From NCBI GenBank assembly GCA_021776215.1, contig JAJFGI010000404.1:1-36031 (forward strand): DNA of 36,031 nucleotides, written 5' to 3'. The translations under genes were made by a program, and so were the position numbers. This document shows, one piece after another, positions 31,322 to 36,031 of the stretch (position 1 is the first letter of the stretch; each line of letters opens with the position of its first letter). The notes under the pieces were generated by a model. It was not told the origin of the DNA. It worked only from the letters and a program-made list of their open reading frames with translations, and did no database searches. The stretch comes from Kiloniellaceae bacterium (GTDB taxonomy: Bacteria; Pseudomonadota; Alphaproteobacteria; Kiloniellales; J153).

Positions 31322-32915
31322 GCTCGCCCGCCTTGATGAACTTCATGGGGTCTACCGCCCGTCCCTTATAGCGTACTTCGTAGTGCACGTGGGGTCCCGT
31401 GCTGCGGCCCGAACTGCCAAGCAGGGCAATCTTGTCGCGATGGCCGACCTCTTGCCCGACCTTGACCAGGATCTTCTTGAGATGGCCGTACCGCGTGCGC
31501 ACGCCGTTACCGTGGTCGATATCAATGGCCCGCCCATAGCGGCCGCGCCAGCCGGCGAAAACCACCTTGCCGGGCGCCGGCGCGTAGATCGGGCGGCCCA
31601 TCGGGGCGGCGAAGTCGATACCCTGATGCTGGCCCTTGCGTTTGTTCACCGGATCGCGCCGTTCGCCGAACCCGCTACTCACCCGGTACTCGTCCAGGGG
31701 CGCCGCGAGGGGCAGTGTCCGCACGACCTCACGCAAGGCCGTCCACCGGTCGAGCTGCTGGTCGAGCATGGATACCGAGGCCTCGAGTTGCAGGCTCGGC
31801 TCGAATGCCGCGGCGCCGCCGTCCGCGGGAACGAACGGACCGCCTTGCCCCAGGGCCTCGCCATCGATACTGGCGAGCAGGCCGTTGACGTCCAAACCGG
31901 TCATCTCGACGGTCTTCTCGATGACCTCCATGCTGGTCTTGGCGCGGGCGCTCAAGCGCTCCATGACCGTCTGACCGGCATCGCGTAGATCGACCAGACG
32001 CTGCTCCAGCCCGCCGACCCGGCGCTGCAGGAATACCCGCTGATTCTCGATTTGGCTGTTGCGATCGATCTCTTGCGCCAGAGAGGTCTGCAAGCTCGCG
32101 ATCTGGTCTTGCAGCTTGGCCTGGCGGCCACCCGACTGCTGCACCTGCCGAGCCACCTCGGCCAGACGCTTGTTCAGCAGCGATTTCTCGTCGGTCAACT
32201 GCTTTCGGTTGTCTGCAGATGCAGCGAGATCCTGCTGCATGCCGGCGACAACCGATTCCAATTGCCACTTGTCCTGGGTGACCGCGGCGAGCTCGCTTTC
32301 CAGCTCGGCCAAGCGATTCACCAAGCGCTCGCGCGCCGCCGCGACCTTGTTGACGTCGGCCCGCGAATTTTCAACCAACGACCGGATCTGCGCAACCTGG
32401 GCCCGCAACGTCTCGTCGTGATCACCCATATCGCGCATCTGGTCGGCGAAGCGCTCCATCTTTTCGCGCAAGCCCTCGCGGGCGACGAGAACCCGCGCCC
32501 GCTCGTCCTCGGATGCCTTCAGACGCCGCTGAACAGCATCGATGTCGTCGCGCGACTTCGGCGATTTCTCCAGTAAGGACAGCAGATAGACCTGATTCTC
32601 CTCCAGGTCCCGGGCGATGTTGGAGAATTGGGTATTATACTGGTTGGCCTCGTTCAGCAGGTCGAAGTAGGCCAGGTTCTGACGCTCGATCTCCCGCTCT
32701 TTTCCGGCCAACATGACGTTGTGGACCACATAGGCACCACTCGCATAGAGCACCCAGCCGCCTGCCGCCACGGCGAGAACAAACGCCGCCTGTTGCAGGC
32801 GCCGCGAGACCCGGAAGTGATGGAAGCGGTCGCCCGAGCGGAAAAACACCTCGCGCGGAACGAATGCTCGCTCCATGAACGCCACAACGAGGCGCAATAG
32901 ATTCTTCACTTTCAC
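31305..32915 (-). CDS. M23 family peptidoglycan endopeptidase with coiled coil
   Basis: A 536-residue inner-membrane-anchored protein. A basic cytoplasmic N-terminus (~40 residues) precedes one membrane helix (AAFVLAVAAGGWVLYASGAYVV), then a long coiled coil (about 75-330) and a C-terminal LytM/M23 domain. Zinc ligands are complete: H430 and D434 in HQGIDFAAP, H511 in HVHYEV, with H478 in YGHL and H509 also present, so it should be an active DD-endopeptidase rather than a degenerate activator. The start is GTG at 32915 with GGGAG 7-8 bases upstream. Overlap with bactofilin (17 bases) suggests the two act together, as in the BacA/LmdC-type modules. Confidence 0.93.
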   Translation of the reverse strand: MKVKNLLRLVVAFMERAFVPREVFFRSGDRFHHFRVSRRLQQAAFVLAVAAGGWVLYASGAYVVHNVMLAGKEREIERQNLAYFDLLNEANQYNTQFSNIARDLEENQVYLLSLLEKSPKSRDDIDAVQRRLKASEDERARVLVAREGLREKMERFADQMRDMGDHDETLRAQVAQIRSLVENSRADVNKVAAARERLVNRLAELESELAAVTQDKWQLESVVAGMQQDLAASADNRKQLTDEKSLLNKRLAEVARQVQQSGGRQAKLQDQIASLQTSLAQEIDRNSQIENQRVFLQRRVGGLEQRLVDLRDAGQTVMERLSARAKTSMEVIEKTVEMTGLDVNGLLASIDGEALGQGGPFVPADGGAAAFEPSLQLEASVSMLDQQLDRWTALREVVRTLPLAAPLDEYRVSSGFGERRDPVNKRKGQHQGIDFAAPMGRPIYAPAPGKVVFAGWRGRYGRAIDIDHGNGVRTRYGHLKKILVKVGQEVGHRDKIALLGSSGRSTGPHVHYEVRYKGRAVDPMKFIKAGEHVFKG

Positions 32916-33340
32916 CCGACTTCTCCCTCACTCAACCGCAATCGGCGCCTGATTCGCATCCGCACTGCGGCGGCGTTTGCGCCAACGTCGCCAGAATCGG
33001 CGTATCGCGCATCTTCCCCGCCCACTCACCTCGACGGGATTGCCCTCAACTCGGGTGTCCCCTGATGCCCCTGATTTTTCTTGGGGCGTTCTGGACGGGC
33101 GGGCCAGCGAACCGGCACCCCGTCTTCGTGGGCCAACCGTATCGTCGGAAGCTTAACAAGACAAGTCTTAACCAGTTGCAAACATTGAATTTGTGTCAAT
33201 TCGAGAGGCTTCGGGTTCGGTTGGTGAAACAGGGCCGAATCAACATGTTAACGGGTCGAACTGACGATCATGGTTAAGAATGCTTCACAATGTTTGGATC
33301 TTTTCGCGGCAATTCGCCGCCCCTTTTGGGGGAAGCCGCC
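32916..33340. promoter_or_regulatory. 425-base gap upstream of the M23-bactofilin genes
   Basis: No convincing gene was found here. The part from about 33150 to 33300 is distinctly AT-richer than its surroundings. CTTAAC occurs twice as a direct repeat (33152-33157 and 33167-33172) around AAGAC-AA-GTCTT; TTAA motifs also occur at 33246 and 33273 regions, but none has the exact 7-base CtrA spacing. On the minus strand a perfect -35 TTGACA sits at 33194-33199, without a good -10 at 16-18 bases. The region is probably the promoter of the M23-bactofilin pair. Confidence 0.45.
33306..33331 (-). terminator. double hairpin after cysNC (weak terminator candidate)
   Basis: Going down the minus strand from the cysNC stop, CCCC-AAAA-GGGG (33320-33331) is followed by GCGGC-GAATT-GCCGC (33306-33320). 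Both stems are perfect but share one base and no U-run follows, so termination would be inefficient or Rho-assisted. Confidence 0.35.
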
Positions 33341-35284
33341 TCAGGTCGGCGCGGCCGGCGGCCGGCGCGCGCCACGACCGCCGTTGGTCGGCGTCAGGGC
33401 GATGACCGATTCAACGTAGTCGACGATCTGCGCCACACACTCGTCGACAGGCTGCGTTTCGGTATCGACAACCATCTCCGCGCTGGCGGGGGCTTCGTAG
33501 GGTGCGGAGATGCCGGTGAAGGCCGCGATCTCGCCGGTGCGCGCCTTCTTGTAGAGGCCCTTGGGGTCCCGCCGCTCGCAGGTTTCCAGGCCCGCCTTGA
33601 TATAGATTTCGTGGAAGGCGCCGGGAGCCGACGTGCGGGCCCGGTCGCGGTCGGCCTGATAGGGCGAGATGAAGGCGGTGATGCAAATCAGGCCGGCGTC
33701 CGCGAACAACGCCGCCACCTCGCCGACCCGGCGGATGTTCTCGGCCCGGCCTTCCGGCGAGAAGTCGAGATTGGCGTTCAATCCCCGGCGCACATTGTCG
33801 CCATCCAGCACATAGACCTGGTAGCCCCTGAGAAATAGGCGCTGCTCCACCTCCATGGCCAAGGTCGACTTGCCGGCGCCGGAGAGGCCGGTAAACCAGA
33901 GCACGCCACCGGCATGGCTATTGCGCACGGCACGGCTGGTGGCGGTAACGCGGTGTTCGACACCCGTGAGGTTGGTACCCTTGATCGAAAGGGTCTGCCG
34001 CTGGTCGGGATATCCCTCCATGGAGACCGTGCCGCCGGCCACCGTGTCATATCCATCGACCAGCACGCAGCGCCCACAGGCCGGGATGACCGTATGCTCG
34101 TCGAGGGCAAGGACCTGGCGGCTGCGCAGCACCACTTTGGCGACGGCGTTGCGGTCGACCATCTCGCCGGCGTGATCGGCTAATGTGTCCGTGTCGACGA
34201 TGCGCTCGATCGACTGAACGGTGACCGTCGCTTCCTGGGTGGCGAGCTTGAGCTTGTAGGACTTGCCCACCAGCAGCGGCGACCGGCCAAGCCAAAATAG
34301 AGTGGCGCGGAAAACCGTCGAGAGCTGCGGCGGTTCCTCGGCGTGGCTGACGATCTCGCCCCGTTCGACAAAGATCTGCTCGTCGAGGGTGATGCCGATG
34401 GATTCTCCGGGATGCGCCTCGACCGGCAACTGGTCCACGTGCCAAGCCTCGATGGAGCGGACCCGCGCGGTCTTGTTCGATGGCGAGAAAAGCAATTCGT
34501 CGCCGACACGCAGAACGCCGGCCTCCACCCGACCGGCCAGGATGCGCCGTTGGTCGAATTTATAGACATCCTGAATGGGAAAACGCAGCGGCAGGTCGGC
34601 CGGCCGGGCCGCCTCCGGCAGGTCATCCAGCGCCTGCACGATTCCCGGCCCCTGGTACCACGGCATGTGCACCGAGCCTTGCGCGATATTGTCGCCGTCG
34701 CGACCGGAGATCGGCACCATCGCCGTCGCGGCAATGCCCAGCCCGGCCAGGTATTTCCTGACGTCCTGCGCCACCGCCTGAAAGCGGTGCTCGTCGTAGC
34801 CGGCCAGATCCATCTTGCTGATCGCCACCGCCACGTGCGGGATGCCCAACATATGCAGCAGATAACCGTGCCGGCGCGAGGTCTCGCGCAGGCCCTCGAC
34901 CGCGTCCACAACCAGGACCGCGGCATCGGCGCTGGCGGCGCCGCTGATCATGTTCTTGAGAAACTCGCGGTGCCCCGGGGCGTCGATCAGCACATAGTCG
35001 CGCCGCGCCGACTTGAACCAGATTTGCGTCGAATCGATGGTCACCGCCTGGTCGCGCTCGGCCTGGAAGGCATCGAGCATGAACGACCATTCGATGGGCA
35101 TACCGCGCTTGGCCGACGCCGCCTTCAGCTCCTCGAAGCGGCCCGCCGGCAAGGCCCCGGTGTCATGCAGCAGACGGCCGATGAGGGTCGACTTCCCGTG
35201 ATCCACGTGGCCGACGACGACGATGCGCAACGCCGGCCGTAGCCCAGGAACAACGGCTGGGACAGCCGTGGATGTCTGGCTCAT
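33341..35284 (-). CDS. cysNC: bifunctional sulfate adenylyltransferase subunit 1 / APS kinase
   Basis: Fusion of CysN and CysC, 647 residues. The CysN part is an EF-Tu-like GTPase: P-loop [10 protein letters not shown], the [12 protein letters not shown] motif and NKxD-equivalent AISKMDL; it drives ATP sulfurylase CysD to make APS from sulfate and ATP. The C-terminal ~190 residues are APS kinase with P-loop [21 protein letters not shown] and [13 protein letters not shown], producing PAPS. The product pathway is assimilatory sulfate reduction or sulfation. The ATG at 35284 is used; a GTG at 35299 directly after the cysD stop is an alternative. The gene follows cysD on the minus strand and continues sulfur assimilation together with it. 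Confidence 0.95.
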   Translation of the reverse strand: MSQTSTAVPAVVPGLRPALRIVVVGHVDHGKSTLIGRLLHDTGALPAGRFEELKAASAKRGMPIEWSFMLDAFQAERDQAVTIDSTQIWFKSARRDYVLIDAPGHREFLKNMISGAASADAAVLVVDAVEGLRETSRRHGYLLHMLGIPHVAVAISKMDLAGYDEHRFQAVAQDVRKYLAGLGIAATAMVPISGRDGDNIAQGSVHMPWYQGPGIVQALDDLPEAARPADLPLRFPIQDVYKFDQRRILAGRVEAGVLRVGDELLFSPSNKTARVRSIEAWHVDQLPVEAHPGESIGITLDEQIFVERGEIVSHAEEPPQLSTVFRATLFWLGRSPLLVGKSYKLKLATQEATVTVQSIERIVDTDTLADHAGEMVDRNAVAKVVLRSRQVLALDEHTVIPACGRCVLVDGYDTVAGGTVSMEGYPDQRQTLSIKGTNLTGVEHRVTATSRAVRNSHAGGVLWFTGLSGAGKSTLAMEVEQRLFLRGYQVYVLDGDNVRRGLNANLDFSPEGRAENIRRVGEVAALFADAGLICITAFISPYQADRDRARTSAPGAFHEIYIKAGLETCERRDPKGLYKKARTGEIAAFTGISAPYEAPASAEMVVDTETQPVDECVAQIVDYVESVIALTPTNGGRGARRPPAAPT

Positions 35285-35302
35285 GTTGCCCACGTCCACC
35301 GC

Positions 35303-36031
35303 CTACATGTACCCGTCGGCGCGCAGGCGCTCGAAGGCGTCCTCGCGCTCGTGGTCCATGGCCCGGCCGGCGCGCTCCGCCGTGGTCGTGGTTTCCAGCT
35401 CGATAATGATCTCGGCCACGGTGGCGGCATGGGAGTCGATAGGGCTGGTGATGTCCTGATCGCCCAGCGAGCGGTAGCGCTTGCCGCCGCGGGCAAAATA
35501 CAAAGGGACCACCGGAATATCCTCGCGTTCGATATAGCGCCAGACATCCAGCTCGGTCCACTGCAGCAGCGGGTGGATGCGCACATGGGCGCCGGCCGGG
35601 AAATCGGTCTTGAACTGGTCCCAGAACTCCGGCGGCTGGTCGCGGAAGTCCCACTGCCCGGTGGCATCGCGCGGGCTGAACACCCGCTCCTTGGCGCGGG
35701 TGGCCTGCTCGTCCCGGCGGATGCCGGCGATCACGCCCTTCAGCTTGTACTGCTCGATGGCAGCCCGCAGGCCGTGCGTCTTGCGCGCCGCCGAGCGGGC
35801 CGCCGGCGGCAGAGTCGGGTCGATGGCCTCGATGGGCGGGCATTCCTCGCGCCACAGGTCCAGGCCCCACTCCTCGACGTAGCGGTCGCGAAAGGCATAC
35901 ATCTCGGGGAATTTCTTGCCCGTATCCACATGCAGGAGCGGAAATGGCACATGTCCGAAGAAGGCCTTGCGGGCGAGCCAGACCATCACGTTCGAATCCT
36001 TGCCCAACGACCACAGCATGGCCAGCGGCTC
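35303..36031 (-). CDS. cysD: sulfate adenylyltransferase subunit 2, 5' end outside window
   Basis: ATP-sulfurylase catalytic subunit, which with CysN adenylates sulfate to APS. The frame is open to the window edge (EPLAMLWSLGKDSN), so the N-terminal part is missing; 242 residues are visible. The PP-loop motif SLGKDSNVMVWLARKAF is present near the visible start, followed by PFPLLHVDTGKKFPEMY, GIRRDEQATRAKERVFS, HPLLQWTELDVWRYI and the C-terminal YRSLGDQDITSPI, all typical of CysD. The stop is separated by 18 bases from the ATG of cysNC, so the two form one transcription unit. Confidence 0.95.
   Translation of the reverse strand, partial: EPLAMLWSLGKDSNVMVWLARKAFFGHVPFPLLHVDTGKKFPEMYAFRDRYVEEWGLDLWREECPPIEAIDPTLPPAARSAARKTHGLRAAIEQYKLKGVIAGIRRDEQATRAKERVFSPRDATGQWDFRDQPPEFWDQFKTDFPAGAHVRIHPLLQWTELDVWRYIEREDIPVVPLYFARGGKRYRSLGDQDITSPIDSHAATVAEIIIELETTTTAERAGRAMDHEREDAFERLRADGYM

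Noticed and set aside
33065-33277. 70-codon frame on + in the gap before the M23 gene
   Set aside because: No ribosome site, no hydrophobic or domain pattern, and it runs through the AT-rich repeats and TTAA motifs that look regulatory.
1-36031. tRNA, rRNA, tmRNA, CRISPR, insertion sequence or prophage
   Set aside because: No cloverleaf-sized gap sequence, no repeat-spacer array, and no transposase, integrase or capsid-like protein was recognised.

Overview
The window is a dense, GC-rich chromosomal segment of an alphaproteobacterium, most plausibly of the Rhodospirillales type. The main support is the minus-strand block folK | rpoZ-relA/spoT-DUF2062-pdxJ-acpS-lepB-rnc-era-recO ... parC, flanked by a lytic transglycosylase-dapA-smpB group; this order is typical of that class. 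A perfect CtrA box, a MotA whose key residues align with E. coli MotA, a TakP-like TRAP binding protein and a bactofilin-M23 peptidase pair fit the same assignment. Genus cannot be read from the sequence. No rRNA, tRNA, CRISPR array, transposase or phage gene was seen.

Layout. 1-2282 (+): cystathionine beta-synthase (cut by the left edge) and a cystathionine gamma-lyase/synthase-family enzyme, overlapping by 4 bases (transsulfuration). 2400-4312 (+): motA-motB behind a TTAA-N7-TTAAC CtrA box. 4399-5772 (+): an RDD membrane protein and the N-end-rule aminoacyl transferase Bpt. 5922-9276: a TRAP transporter for a probable 2-oxo acid, with its binding protein on + converging on dctQ-dctM on -. 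9413-10977 (-): BioY and a secreted DUF3108 protein. 11043-22942 (-): parC, a DadA-like FAD oxidoreductase, then recO, era, rnc, lepB, acpS, pdxJ, DUF2062, a bifunctional (p)ppGpp enzyme, rpoZ and folK. 23124-24411 (+): a NYN-domain protein and a family-5 uracil-DNA glycosylase. 24415-25786 (-): smpB and dapA. 25997-30682 (+): a lytic transglycosylase, a (S)-2-haloacid dehalogenase, an alpha/beta hydrolase and a threonine dehydratase. 30833-32915 (-): bactofilin and an M23 peptidase. 33341-36031 (-): cysNC and cysD (cut by the right edge), sulfate activation.

How the genes work together. Sulfate activation at the right edge and transsulfuration at the left edge are two ends of sulfur amino-acid metabolism. 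The central block couples ribosome biogenesis (era, rnc), stringent response (relA/spoT, rpoZ), protein export (lepB), cofactor synthesis (pdxJ, acpS, folK), and DNA repair and segregation (recO, parC). The bactofilin and M23 genes overlap and probably act together on local cell-wall shape.

Nothing here is clearly a new multi-gene system. The most notable non-coding signals are a pair of 64-bp palindromic repeats with the same ends but different, still self-complementary interiors (30697-30835); a perfect 18-bp tandem duplication at a gene junction (28791-28826); the CtrA box upstream of motAB; a hairpin-rich leader upstream of rpoZ; and a -10 box placed for leaderless transcription of the DUF3108 gene.
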